From positions 598,021 through 662,020 of the forward strand of contig NZ_JACJGB010000001.1 of the NCBI RefSeq assembly GCF_014164775.1: a DNA stretch of 64,000 bases, given 5' to 3'. Below the pieces are notes generated by a model. It worked only from the letters and a program-made list of their open reading frames with translations, did no database searches and had not been told where the DNA came from. The translations under genes and the position numbers were made by a program. Positions 1 to 10,527 of the stretch are shown here, in pieces. How positions within the stretch are numbered: position 1 is the first letter of the stretch; each line of letters begins with the position of its first letter. Source of the DNA: Tessaracoccus sp. MC1679 (GTDB taxonomy: Bacteria > Actinomycetota > Actinomycetes > Propionibacteriales > Propionibacteriaceae).

Positions 1-953
1 CGGTAGTGCTGCTCCATCTTGTGCATGGTGGCGATCAGCTCGTCGTAGGCCTCGGGCAGCACCTCCCTCATCTCACCGAGCGGGCGGGGGGTGCGGATGC
101 CGGCGACGACGTCCTCGCCCTGGGCGTTGACCAGGAACTCGCCGTAGAGGGCCTTCTCGCCGGTGGAGGGGTCGCGGGTGAAGCAGACGCCGGTGGCCGA
201 GGTGTCGCCGCGGTTGCCGAAGACCATCTGCATGATGTTGACCGCGGTGCCCAGGTCCGCAGGGATGTTGTGGGCGCGGCGGTAGACGTCCGCGCGGGGG
301 TTGAGCCAGGACTTGAACACGGCGTCGATGGCCCGGTTGAGCTGCTCAACGGGGTCCGAGGTCCACTCGCCGCCCAGGTGGTCGTTGGAGATGTCCTTGA
401 AGGACTTGACGAGGCCCTTGAGGTCCTCGGCGGACAGGTCAGTGTCCAGCTCGACGCCGCGCTGGTGCTTGAGTGCGGTCAGGGCATCCTCGTAGGCATG
501 CCCGGGCACGCCCTCCACCACTTCGCCGTACATCTGGATGAAGCGGCGGTAGCAGTCCCACGCGAAGCGCTCATTGCCGGACTCCGCGGCCACCGCGGCC
601 ACCGACTCGTCGGAGATGCCCAGGTTGAGGATGGTGTCCATCATTCCTGGCATCGAGTGGACGGCGCCGGAGCGGACGGAGACGAGCAGCGGCTTCTCGC
701 TGCCGCCGAGCGTGCGCCCGGTGCGCTCCTCCAGGCGGGCCAGACCGGCCGCGATCTGATCCGAGAGGCCCTCCGGCCATTCGCCCTTGCGCTTCATGGT
801 CTGGACGCAGGCCGTGGTGGTGACGGTGAACGCGTCGGGCACGGGAACGCCCACGCGCTTCATCTCCGCGACGCCGGCGCCCTTACCTCCGAGGAGGTTA
901 CGCATCGTGGCGTCACCCTCGGACAGGTCATAGATGTAACGATCCTCGCTCAT
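1..953 (-). CDS. ppdK: Pyruvate, phosphate dikinase, N-terminal part (cut by window edge)
   Basis: Interconverts pyruvate + ATP + Pi with PEP + AMP + PPi in the cytoplasm. The reading frame starts at the ATG at 953 (MSEDRYIYDLSEG) and stays open to the left edge, about 317 residues, where the family normally has about 880. It shows the N-terminal nucleotide-binding signature: NLLGGKGAGVAEM, the PVPDAFTVTTTAC segment, SVRSGAVHSMPGMMDTILN, and FGNRGDTSATGVCFTRDPSTG. The phosphohistidine and PEP/pyruvate domains lie outside the window. The PPDK regulatory protein lies just upstream on the same strand and should control it by phosphorylating the threonine next to the catalytic histidine. The PPi it makes could feed the H+-pyrophosphatase at 7381. 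Identification is very secure. Confidence 0.95.
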   Translation of the reverse strand, partial: MSEDRYIYDLSEGDATMRNLLGGKGAGVAEMKRVGVPVPDAFTVTTTACVQTMKRKGEWPEGLSDQIAAGLARLEERTGRTLGGSEKPLLVSVRSGAVHSMPGMMDTILNLGISDESVAAVAAESGNERFAWDCYRRFIQMYGEVVEGVPGHAYEDALTALKHQRGVELDTDLSAEDLKGLVKSFKDISNDHLGGEWTSDPVEQLNRAIDAVFKSWLNPRADVYRRAHNIPADLGTAVNIMQMVFGNRGDTSATGVCFTRDPSTGEKALYGEFLVNAQGEDVVAGIRTPRPLGEMREVLPEAYDELIATMHKMEQHY

Positions 954-1072
954 GCTGGGGAAAATCTCCTTTGACAACCCTGGGGACCTCGATGTCCCCA
1001 TCCGTCGCCCAGCCTAGACCCGACGCCTCGGCACCGCGCCCCAGGGGCGAACTTCTCCCACCCCTTGCGGGA

Positions 1073-1960
1073 TCACGGAGACCAGGGCGTGCCCGGCCGG
1101 ACGATGCCCGGTGGGCGACGGAGTCGTGCGCCCACCTGCTTGGCCCGATCGTCGACCATTTCGATGATCCGCGACGCCGCCTCCTCGATGGCCACCCCAG
1201 TGGTGTCGACGATGGGGCACCCCAGGCGCTTCTGGACCTTGCCGATCTCGTCGAGTTCGTCATAGATCTTGACCAGGTCCGCGTAGCCGTCCTTGGTGCC
1301 GAAGCCGCCCATGCCCCGCACGCGCTGCCCGCGGATCTTCAGCAGCCGCTCGGCGTCCATCGTCAATCCGACGATGCGCCACCGGTCCAGCTCGAAGAGT
1401 TCCTTGGGTGGCGTGATGCCGGGCACCAGCGGCACGTTGACGGCCTTGTAGCCCATGTAGCCCAGGTAGATCGACAGGGGCGTCTTCCCGGATCGCGACG
1501 GCCCCACCAGGCAGATGTCGGCCTCCCGCAGCGCTGCAGGGAGGGAGCCGTCGTCCATCCGGACGGCGAAGTCGATGGCCGCCATCCGCACGAAGTACTC
1601 GGCCTCCACCCCGGGGGGACGCATCGCCACCTGGTCCGCCTCGATGCCCGAGATGCGCTCCAGGGCGTGCATCGCGTCGGTCATCAGGTCCGCGTACGGG
1701 AGGTCGGCGTCGCGGCAGAAGTTGCGCACCAGGTCCGCCAGCTCCTCGTTGACGAGGGTGAAGAACACGGCTGCGGCAGGCGCGCTGTCGCGGACGGCCT
1801 CCAACGCGCGCAGCAGGGCCGCGGTGGTGTTGATCTTGCGATGGCGGACGATGGTGAAGTCGCGGCTCGGGAACTGGGTGATCGCCGCCCGCGCGATCCG
1901 GGCGGCCGTCTCCCCCGTCGAGTCGGCGATGATGTGGATTTCCAGCGGCTCTGCTGACAT
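1073..1960 (-). CDS. ppdK regulator (DUF299): PPDK regulatory protein (PSRP kinase/phosphorylase)
   Basis: Bifunctional serine/threonine kinase and pyrophosphorylase that switches PPDK off (ADP-dependent phosphorylation) and on (Pi-dependent dephosphorylation). 295 residues from the ATG at 1960 (MSAEPLEIHIIADSTGETA); longer upstream extension has no homology and is rejected. Near residue 150 is the family P-loop GPSRSGKTPLSIYLGYMGYK, preceded by the ADICLV strand. The ADSTGETA N-terminus and the C-terminal CPIVDTTGVAIEEAA segment are also typical. It is 119 nt upstream of ppdK on the same strand, the usual arrangement. Inference: co-transcribed with ppdK. The 18-bp inverted repeat at 2023-2110 separates it from the PTS genes. 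Confidence 0.93.
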   Translation of the reverse strand: MSAEPLEIHIIADSTGETAARIARAAITQFPSRDFTIVRHRKINTTAALLRALEAVRDSAPAAAVFFTLVNEELADLVRNFCRDADLPYADLMTDAMHALERISGIEADQVAMRPPGVEAEYFVRMAAIDFAVRMDDGSLPAALREADICLVGPSRSGKTPLSIYLGYMGYKAVNVPLVPGITPPKELFELDRWRIVGLTMDAERLLKIRGQRVRGMGGFGTKDGYADLVKIYDELDEIGKVQKRLGCPIVDTTGVAIEEAASRIIEMVDDRAKQVGARLRRPPGIVRPGTPWSP

Positions 1961-2022
1961 GGTCCACACTCTATGACCCCGGGCTCGGAGCGAGAGGCCG
2001 CCCCAGCGCTCGGGCCAGGCTC

Positions 2023-2110
2023 GGGTTTGAGCAAATGGCATGGGTCAACGCGGACTCGGGCCTATTTGATCGATCCAGAGAACCGTGAGCCCTGCCATTT
2101 GCTCAAACCC
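2023..2110. repeat. Widely spaced 18-bp perfect inverted repeat
   Basis: The arms at 2023-2040 (GGGTTTGAGCAAATGGCA) and 2093-2110 are exact reverse complements, separated by 52 nt that include a TGAT-CGATC motif. It lies between the end of the EIIBC gene and the start of the PSRP gene, both on the minus strand. It could terminate the PTS operon, but there is no T-run and the loop is long. It could also be a mobile palindromic element or an operator for the PSRP-ppdK promoter. Confidence 0.6.
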
Positions 2111-2156
2111 CTCCCAACCCGCCAGCCCGGGAGGCGGCGGGTGATGGGGCTAGGAG

Positions 2157-3920
2157 TCAGACGGAGGCGAGGCGCCGTCGCATCCCCTCGGCGTACTGTT
2201 CCGCCTCCAGACCGGCGACGAGGTGCCACGTGTTGGGCGCCACCTTGACCGCGCCTGCCAGGCCGGCCCGCTGCAGCGCCTCGACATCCACGAGGGAGTC
2301 GTCCTTGACACCGACGCGCACGCGGGTCTCAGCGATCCACTCCACGCCGTCGACGTTCTCCTCGCCGCCGAGGGCCGTCACCCACTGGCGGGCCTGGTTG
2401 ACCTGGACATCGTCGACGACGATGATGCGGGGCTCCGCCGTTGCGGCGACGTCGGCGTCCACGTTGCCGCGGCGTGCGGCCGCCTTCTGCTCCGGCGTGC
2501 GGTAGTCGGTGAAGACGACCAGCAGCATCGAGGTGAAGAACGCAGCCGCGATGGCCAGGGCGTAGAGGGCGATGTTGTCGAACGCCGGGATGGTCAGCAG
2601 GGAGGTGAACACGAACGCGCTCGTCTTCAGGCCACCGCCGAAGCCGATGATGACGCCGCCGACGAGGCAGCCGGCCAGCAGGCGCGGATAGATCTTCTTG
2701 AATCGCAGATGGATGCCGTAAAGGCTGGGCTCGGAGATGCCGCCGAGCAGGCCCGCGGCCAACGCACCGGAGGCCGTCTGCCGCATCTGGACATCGCGTT
2801 CCTTCCACGCGAGGTACAGCACTCCGGCGGTGGCCCCGAAGCAGGCGAAGTTCCAGGCGCCCATGGGGCCCTGGATGTAGTCGAACCCGTTCTGCGAGAT
2901 GTTGAGCAGCATGATGGCGTTGATCGGCCAGTGCAGACCCAGCGGCACCATGAAGGGGTATGCCAGGGGGACCACGATCGCGAAGATGAACGGCGAGAAG
3001 GCGTTGATGGACTCCAGCACCGAGGCCAGGCCGGCGCCGGCGTAGACGCCGATCGGGCCGATGAGGAAGGCCGTCAGCGGCAGCATGACCAGCATGGCGA
3101 GGAACGGCACGAAAATGAGGTGCAGGTTCTCAGGGATGACCTTCTTCAACAGCTTGTAGAGCGGGCCCAGCACCCCTGCCATGAGCAGCGGCGGGAACAC
3201 CTGCGAGGAGTAGTTGAAGATGGTCAGCGGGACGCCGAAGATGTCGACCAGCGTCACCTCGCTCCCCGCGATCATCGCCGTGTAGGCCTCGTCGATGCCG
3301 CCCAGAGCGCTGAAGCCCGGCAACATGACCAGGCCCATGATCGCGAACCCCACCCATGGGTCAGCGCCGAGCTTCTTCGAGGCGTTGTAGGCCACCATGA
3401 GCGGCAGGAACACGAACACCGACTGCCACAGCAGGTTCATGAACTGCCACGACGGCGGGAGCGTCACGCGCGGATCCGCCCAGTTCCCGATCACGCCGAG
3501 GGTGCTCATCAGCGACATGAAGGTGATGAACAGGGAGGCGCCGAGCAGGGCGCCGAGGATGGGACGGAAGCTGTCCGAGAGGAACTCGAAGAACGAGTCG
3601 ATCCAGGCGAACCTGCCCCGTACTCCGCCGGCCCGGGCTGCGGCCTTGAGCTCCTCGTCGCTCAATGGCGTCTGGTTCTTGAGCTCCGGCAGCTCGTTGA
3701 TCTCGTTGTAGACGTTCTGCACGGCGCCGCCGATGATCACCTGGAAGCGTTCGCCCGACTGGGGCACCGCGCCCATCACACCCTTGATGGATTCGACGGC
3801 GGCCACGTCGATGCCCGAGGCGTCGCGCAGCTGGAACCGGAGGCGGGTGGCGCAGTGGCTCAGCCCGACGATGTTTCCGCCCCCACCGACGGCGGTGACG
3901 ATGTCCTGTGCGGTGCTCAT
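2157..3920 (-). CDS. PTS EIIBC permease with an extra degenerate B domain
   Basis: Sugar-transporting EII of the glucose/beta-glucoside (BglF-like) superfamily. Domain order in 587 residues: EIIB at 1-80 with phospho-cysteine Cys23 (LSHCATRLRF); membrane EIIC at about 110-490 with many hydrophobic segments and the family motif GGISEPSLYGIHLRF; then a second EIIB-like domain at about 505-585 (LGGEENVDG...ETRVRV...LVAGLEAEQYAEGM). In the second domain the residue matching the phospho-cysteine is Ala530, so it cannot be phosphorylated there. Start chosen at the ATG at 3920 because homology begins with MSTAQDIVTAVGG. It lies 13 nt behind the EIIA-HPr-EI gene, so the two genes form a complete PTS. 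The substrate cannot be read from sequence. Confidence 0.9.
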   Translation of the reverse strand: MSTAQDIVTAVGGGGNIVGLSHCATRLRFQLRDASGIDVAAVESIKGVMGAVPQSGERFQVIIGGAVQNVYNEINELPELKNQTPLSDEELKAAARAGGVRGRFAWIDSFFEFLSDSFRPILGALLGASLFITFMSLMSTLGVIGNWADPRVTLPPSWQFMNLLWQSVFVFLPLMVAYNASKKLGADPWVGFAIMGLVMLPGFSALGGIDEAYTAMIAGSEVTLVDIFGVPLTIFNYSSQVFPPLLMAGVLGPLYKLLKKVIPENLHLIFVPFLAMLVMLPLTAFLIGPIGVYAGAGLASVLESINAFSPFIFAIVVPLAYPFMVPLGLHWPINAIMLLNISQNGFDYIQGPMGAWNFACFGATAGVLYLAWKERDVQMRQTASGALAAGLLGGISEPSLYGIHLRFKKIYPRLLAGCLVGGVIIGFGGGLKTSAFVFTSLLTIPAFDNIALYALAIAAAFFTSMLLVVFTDYRTPEQKAAARRGNVDADVAATAEPRIIVVDDVQVNQARQWVTALGGEENVDGVEWIAETRVRVGVKDDSLVDVEALQRAGLAGAVKVAPNTWHLVAGLEAEQYAEGMRRRLASV

Positions 3921-3933
3921 CTTGGATCGCCTC

Positions 3934-6534
3934 TCAGTTCTCAGCCATGGGCACGAGCGCCCGGACTTCTTGCGGGGTGGAGCAGGCCACCGCACGGGCG
4001 GCCAACTCCTGACAGGTGACCAGGTCGTAGGCGCGGACCATGGCCTTGACCGCCGGGATGGCGGGGATCGAGCAGCTGAGCTCGTCCACCCCGAGCCCGA
4101 CGAGGAGTGGCACGGCCTGCGGATCCGAGGCCACACCTCCGCACACGCCCAGCCACTTCCCGTGCGCGTGCAGCGCCTCCGCGGCGCCACCGATCAGGGT
4201 GAGGACCGCCGGGTTGCACGGATCCACCTGGGCTGCGAGCTTCGGGTGGCCACGGTCCATGGCGAGGGTGTAGCTAGTCAGGTCGTTGGTGCCCACGCTG
4301 AAGAAGTCGCAACCCTCCTCAGCAGCGAACTGCTTGGCCATGACGGCCACCGACGGGACCTCCATCATGATCCCCACCACCACGTCCGCGTCCGGCGCGT
4401 GGGCGGCGCGTTCCTCGTCGAAGATGGCCTTGGTCCGCCGCCAGTCCTCGATGGTGGCGATCATCGGGAACATCACGTGCAGCTTCGCGCCGGCGCCCGC
4501 CGCGTCGAGGATGGCCCGGATCTGGGTCCTGAGCACCTCCGGCTGCTCCAGCCCGACGCGCACGCCGCGGATGCCGAGGAACGGGTTCTCCTCGGCCGGG
4601 ATCGGAAGGTAGGCCAGCGGCTTGTCGCCGCCCACGTCCAGCGTCCGGATGACCAGGGGCTGGCCCGGGCTGAGCGCCCGCGAGCACTGGGCGTAGATCT
4701 CGGCCTGCTCGTCCTCCGTGGGCGCGGTGGCGCGTCCCATGAACACGAACTCGCTGCGCAGCAGGCCGACGCCCTCGGCGCCCTTGGTCATGGCGCGCTC
4801 GGCGTCCTCCACGCCGCCGATGTTGGCCACCACCGCGACGCGATGACCGTCGGTGGTCACGGCAGGCTCATCCTTGGCCGCCTCCTCCTCAGCCTTGCGG
4901 ACGGCGAGCCGCTCCTGCCTCCCACGGATCTCCTCCACCTGGTCCTCGGTGACGTTCATCCGCAGCGAGCCCGCGGTGCCGTCGAGGACAACCAGGGTGC
5001 CGTCGGCGATCTCGAGAGCCCTGCCCTCGATTCCGGCGACGGCCGGGATGTCGAGGGAGCGGGCGATGATGGCCACATGGCTGGAGGCGCCGCCGGCGGA
5101 GGTGGCGAAGCCGACGACGCGGCTGCGGTCCAGCTGGGCGGTGTCCGACGGGGTGAGGTCCTCGGCGATGAGAATGGTGTTCTCCGGCAGCTCGGCGCGC
5201 TCGGAGCGCTGGCCGGTGAGCTCCTCCAGGACCCGCTGGCCCACGTCGCGGACGTCGTTGGCGCGCCCGGCGAGCACCTCGTTACTCAGGCCGGCCAGCT
5301 GATCGGCGAAGGTGCCGAAGGCGGCGCGCCATGCGAACGGCGCGGACTTGCCCTTATCGATGGCGCTTGCCGCCAGGTCCAGCAGGTCGGGGTCCGCCAG
5401 GATCTCCTGGTGCGCGGCGAAGATGGCCGCCTTGTCCTCCGACGCCTCGTCGGCGAGCCGCTTCTCGAGGGCGGACAGGTCCAGCAGGGCCCGGTCGATG
5501 GCCGAGTTGAGCTTGCGCCGCTCCAGGTGGTGATCCTCGGCCACCTCGTCGACGTCGATGTCCTTGCGCCGCATCTGGAGTACGCGGCCGATCCCGAGGC
5601 CCGGCGAGGCCGCGACACCCAGCATCAGGTCCCAGTCCCCGGACTTCGGGCCGACGGCCTGCGGCTCCGGCCCTGGCTCGACCTCGGGCTCCGGCTCGGC
5701 GACGGCCCGCCTCGCGGGAACCTCTTCCTCGGCGGCGGTCAGCGGTGGGCAGTCCTCCCCCAGGCCATCACGAACGGCCTGCGCCAACGCCGCGACGGCG
5801 TCCTCGGCGTCCGGCCCGTGGGCGGTGAACGTCACCTTCTCGGCGCGCGCCACGGCCAGGCCCATCACGGAGACGATGGACTTGGCGTTGGCCGATTCGT
5901 CGCCACGGCGGAGCCGGATATCGGAGCGGTACTGCTTCGCAAGGGCGGACAGGGTCGCGGCCGGGCGGGCGTGGATACCGGTGGGGTTGGGCACCAGGAT
6001 GCCGTCGGAGGCCGCGGTCCGCGCCGGGCCGGCGGCGGCAGGGTCATCGTCGGAGGCAACCGCCAGGACGACGGTGGCAGCCACGTCGACGCCAGCCGTG
6101 ACCAGCCCGGTGGCAGCTTCGATGCTCGCCACGGCGTCCGAGTTGGTGATCACCATCTGGGTGAGGAGGCTCTTGGCCTTGCGGCCCACCTCGTCGAGGT
6201 CGAACTCGATCAGCGGATCCCCGACCGCGACGCGCTGGCCGGCCTTGACCTTGGGTGTAAACCCCTCGCCCACGAGGCGCACCGTGTCCAGCCCGATGTG
6301 CATGAGGATCTCGAGCCCCTCGTCGCTACGCACGGTCACGGCGTGCGCGGAGGGCTGGACGTCCATCACCTCACCCGCCACCGGGGAGATCAGGATGTGA
6401 CCGAACGGGTCGATGGAGATCCCGTCGCCCACCATCTTGCGCGCGAACACCGGGTCCGGCACCTGGTCCAGCGGCACAAGCACTCCGGTCAGCGGCGCCA
6501 GCAGCGTCACGACTGTCGGGTTCTGAATGCTCAC
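3934..6534 (-). CDS. PTS EIIA(Glc)-HPr-EI triple fusion
   Basis: Carries the PEP-to-sugar phosphate relay in a single 866-residue chain. EIIA of the glucose type at about 1-150, active His79 in ILMHIGLDTV; HPr at about 175-265, active His188 in PTGIHARPAAT with the later SIVSVMGLA serine region; enzyme I from about 300, active His486 in GGASSHVAIIARS, PEP-binding barrel motifs FSVGTNDLTSYTLAMDR, and catalytic Cys in LGVCGGVASDP. A Pro/Glu-rich linker (EPEPEVEPGPEPQ) joins HPr to EI. It starts with GTG at 6534 behind AAGGGGG. The EIIBC gene follows after 13 nt. The fusion order resembles FPr/multiphosphoryl transfer proteins but with a glucose-type EIIA. It may serve only its neighbour EIIBC. 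Confidence 0.94.
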   Translation of the reverse strand: MSIQNPTVVTLLAPLTGVLVPLDQVPDPVFARKMVGDGISIDPFGHILISPVAGEVMDVQPSAHAVTVRSDEGLEILMHIGLDTVRLVGEGFTPKVKAGQRVAVGDPLIEFDLDEVGRKAKSLLTQMVITNSDAVASIEAATGLVTAGVDVAATVVLAVASDDDPAAAGPARTAASDGILVPNPTGIHARPAATLSALAKQYRSDIRLRRGDESANAKSIVSVMGLAVARAEKVTFTAHGPDAEDAVAALAQAVRDGLGEDCPPLTAAEEEVPARRAVAEPEPEVEPGPEPQAVGPKSGDWDLMLGVAASPGLGIGRVLQMRRKDIDVDEVAEDHHLERRKLNSAIDRALLDLSALEKRLADEASEDKAAIFAAHQEILADPDLLDLAASAIDKGKSAPFAWRAAFGTFADQLAGLSNEVLAGRANDVRDVGQRVLEELTGQRSERAELPENTILIAEDLTPSDTAQLDRSRVVGFATSAGGASSHVAIIARSLDIPAVAGIEGRALEIADGTLVVLDGTAGSLRMNVTEDQVEEIRGRQERLAVRKAEEEAAKDEPAVTTDGHRVAVVANIGGVEDAERAMTKGAEGVGLLRSEFVFMGRATAPTEDEQAEIYAQCSRALSPGQPLVIRTLDVGGDKPLAYLPIPAEENPFLGIRGVRVGLEQPEVLRTQIRAILDAAGAGAKLHVMFPMIATIEDWRRTKAIFDEERAAHAPDADVVVGIMMEVPSVAVMAKQFAAEEGCDFFSVGTNDLTSYTLAMDRGHPKLAAQVDPCNPAVLTLIGGAAEALHAHGKWLGVCGGVASDPQAVPLLVGLGVDELSCSIPAIPAVKAMVRAYDLVTCQELAARAVACSTPQEVRALVPMAEN

Positions 6535-6625
6535 GGGGACCCCCTTCAGCGGCGCCGCCGACCCGGGGATCGGGCCTCGTCAGCGGGACCGTTCGATTGC
6601 TTGGGAGCGTATCCGTTTCAGGGCT

Positions 6626-6652
6626 CAGATGGAGGGAGAATTCTCTGATCTG
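6626..6652. promoter_or_regulatory. Palindrome between PTS operon and SRPBCC gene
   Basis: GAGAATTCTC at 6636-6645 is a perfect 10-bp palindrome flanked by CAGAT (6626-6630) and ATCTG (6648-6652) in inverted orientation. It lies in the 230-nt divergent gap between the PTS operon start (6534) and the gene at 6765. The position suits an operator, but no regulator gene is adjacent. Low confidence. Confidence 0.3.
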
Positions 6653-6764
6653 CGGGGTCCGGGCGGGTTTCTGCCCATCCCCCTGCCCGACGTCAGACCG
6701 GCGGTACTACGCTGGATGGACAAGGGCACCACAGTCGTTGCCCGGCTTACCAGGAGGTGCAGTC

Positions 6765-7163
6765 ATGGAGACCATGGAGGAGACCACCGAACCGAGAAGC
6801 GTGCGGGTGACACGCGTGGTCGCCCACCCGTTGGACAGCGTGTGGAATGTCCTCATGAAACCCCACGGAGCCGAAGCACTGCTCGGCGAAGGGGGACAGC
6901 TGGGTAGTAAGGGCGAGGATTGGCGCGCCTCAGACGGCACGTACGGCGTGACGCGCAGCTTCCATCCCAGAGAACAGATCAGATTCTCCTGGCACGCGAG
7001 CGACGGCGCCCCGCGCACGCTCGTGGACCTGCACATGCGTCAAGCCGGAGACCGGACCGAGCTCGAACTCGTCCATGAGCACCTGCCCAAGGACGTCGAC
7101 GCGGATGAGTTGGAGCGGCGCTGGCAAGCGGCCCTCGAGAGGATCGACAGCGCGGCCTCGTGA
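6765..7163 (+). CDS. SRPBCC/AHSA1-like domain protein
   Basis: Small soluble protein (132 residues) of the START/Bet v1-like helix-grip fold. The sequence runs through VTRVVAHPLDSVWNVLMKP at the N-terminus, a central ITFSW-like strand (IRFSWHASD), TELELVHEHLP, and a C-terminal helix WQAALERID, as in the AHSA1/polyketide-cyclase-like group. The start at 6765 is supported by AGGAGGT seven nt upstream; upstream codons lack homology. Ligand and role are unknown; this fold binds hydrophobic ligands or acts as an Hsp90 cochaperone-like domain elsewhere. A strong hairpin follows at 7171. Confidence 0.75.
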   Translation: METMEETTEPRSVRVTRVVAHPLDSVWNVLMKPHGAEALLGEGGQLGSKGEDWRASDGTYGVTRSFHPREQIRFSWHASDGAPRTLVDLHMRQAGDRTELELVHEHLPKDVDADELERRWQAALERIDSAAS

Positions 7164-7170
7164 GACGGCA

Positions 7171-7198
7171 GCTGGCCCGGGAGCGATCCCGGGCCAGC
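7171..7198 (+). terminator. Hairpin terminator after SRPBCC gene
   Basis: A perfect 12-bp stem (GCTGGCCCGGGA / TCCCGGGCCAGC) with a GCGA loop begins 8 nt after the stop codon of the SRPBCC gene, followed by a weakly T-rich stretch (GTCATTTCTG). This is a typical high-GC intrinsic terminator. Confidence 0.7.
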
Positions 7199-7380
7199 GT
7201 CATTTCTGCCTGGAGGAGGGTGCGCGCCCCCGCATCAGGGAACTCGGAAATGTACTAACTAACCCCGCCCGAGTGTCATTACTACCGGGCGTAGGATGTT
7301 CGCGACGGCATGGGCGCCGTGACCTGTTTCAAGGACATGAGCACCCACATGGAAGCTCAAACAACCTCAAGGAAGACATC

Positions 7381-9954
<2,574 letters not shown>

Positions 9955-9971
9955 ACACAGCACTGACCGCG

Positions 9972-10006
9972 CGAGGGCCGGAGGCAGATTCTGCCTCTGG
10001 CCCTCG
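9972..10006 (+). terminator. hppA terminator hairpin
   Basis: A 16-bp stem (CGAGGGCCGGAGGCAG / CTGCCTCTGGCCCTCG, one G-T pair) with an ATT loop starts 18 nt after the hppA stop codon. No long T-run follows, as is common in high-GC terminators. Confidence 0.7.
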
Positions 10007-10069
10007 TGCTGTGCCGATGGAAGACAGAGGGTGGAATCCAACGAAAAAGGCAGTAGATGAACAGCCCAC

Positions 10070-10174
10070 GTTTCATAGGCTTCGAGGCCGCTGCGCGGCA
10101 CCTCAGCCAGGGGAAGCGGACCTGCGCGGCACCTCAGCCAGCGAGATGGACACTCCGCGGCACCTCAGATGGCG
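10070..10174. repeat. Dispersed GCGCGGCACCTCAGCCAG repeat, three partial units
   Basis: The 41 bases at 10070-10110 match, with one mismatch, the reverse complement of 62926-62967. Two shorter units ending in GCGGCACCTCAG follow at about 10122-10140 and 10156-10168. The segment lies in the non-coding gap after hppA (9955-10293) and has no credible ORF. Confidence 0.75.
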
Positions 10175-10190
10175 GGTGGGACCCCACCCT

Positions 10191-10262
10191 CTGCAACTTG
10201 CTATCCAGAGCGCGGTATCTGTGTATATACGCAGATACCGCGCTCTGGATAGCAAGTTGCAG
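10191..10262. repeat. 72-bp near-perfect palindrome
   Basis: The arms at 10191-10221 and 10232-10262 are exact 31-bp reverse complements. The central 10 nt contain GTATATAC, itself a palindrome, so the whole 72 bp has only one mismatched pair. Such an uninterrupted palindrome is prone to cruciform extrusion and to SbcCD-type cleavage. It shares the 10-nt spacer of the palindromes at 18945 and 40680. It could terminate transcription from either side, but no T-run is present. Confidence 0.85.
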
Positions 10263-10293
10263 ACCCGTCCTCCCTCGCCGGTGCCGGTGAGGG

Positions 10294-10527
10294 CTACTTC
10301 CCCGTCATGTCCGCCGGAATCACCCACGCGTCGAAGTCCTGACCGCTCACCCCGTTGGCCAGCGCCGACTCCCGCAGCGACGTCCCCTCCTTGTGCGCCT
10401 GCTTGGCGATCTTCGCCGCCTTGTCGTAGCCGATGTGCCGGTTCAGGGCGGTCACCAGCATGAGGTTGGTCGACAGGTTGTGCTCGATGCGCGGCAGGTT
10501 CGGCTCGATGCCGACGGCGCAATGCAT
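10294..10527 (-). pseudogene. fumC (remnant): C-terminal remnant of class II fumarase
   Basis: About 76 residues match the C-terminus of Fum[50 protein letters not shown], and [10 protein letters not shown]. The family is about 460 residues, so some 380 residues, including the catalytic serine loop, are missing. Homology stops abruptly at about 10525, exactly where a VOC-family fragment begins on the other strand. It is a gene remnant and should not be functional. A complete fumarase gene would be expected elsewhere if the organism runs this step. Confidence 0.8.

Noticed and set aside
3733..6648. A 971-codon plus-strand frame over the PTS fusion gene
   Set aside because: Shadow of the EIIA-HPr-EI gene; composition is that of reversed coding sequence with no domains.
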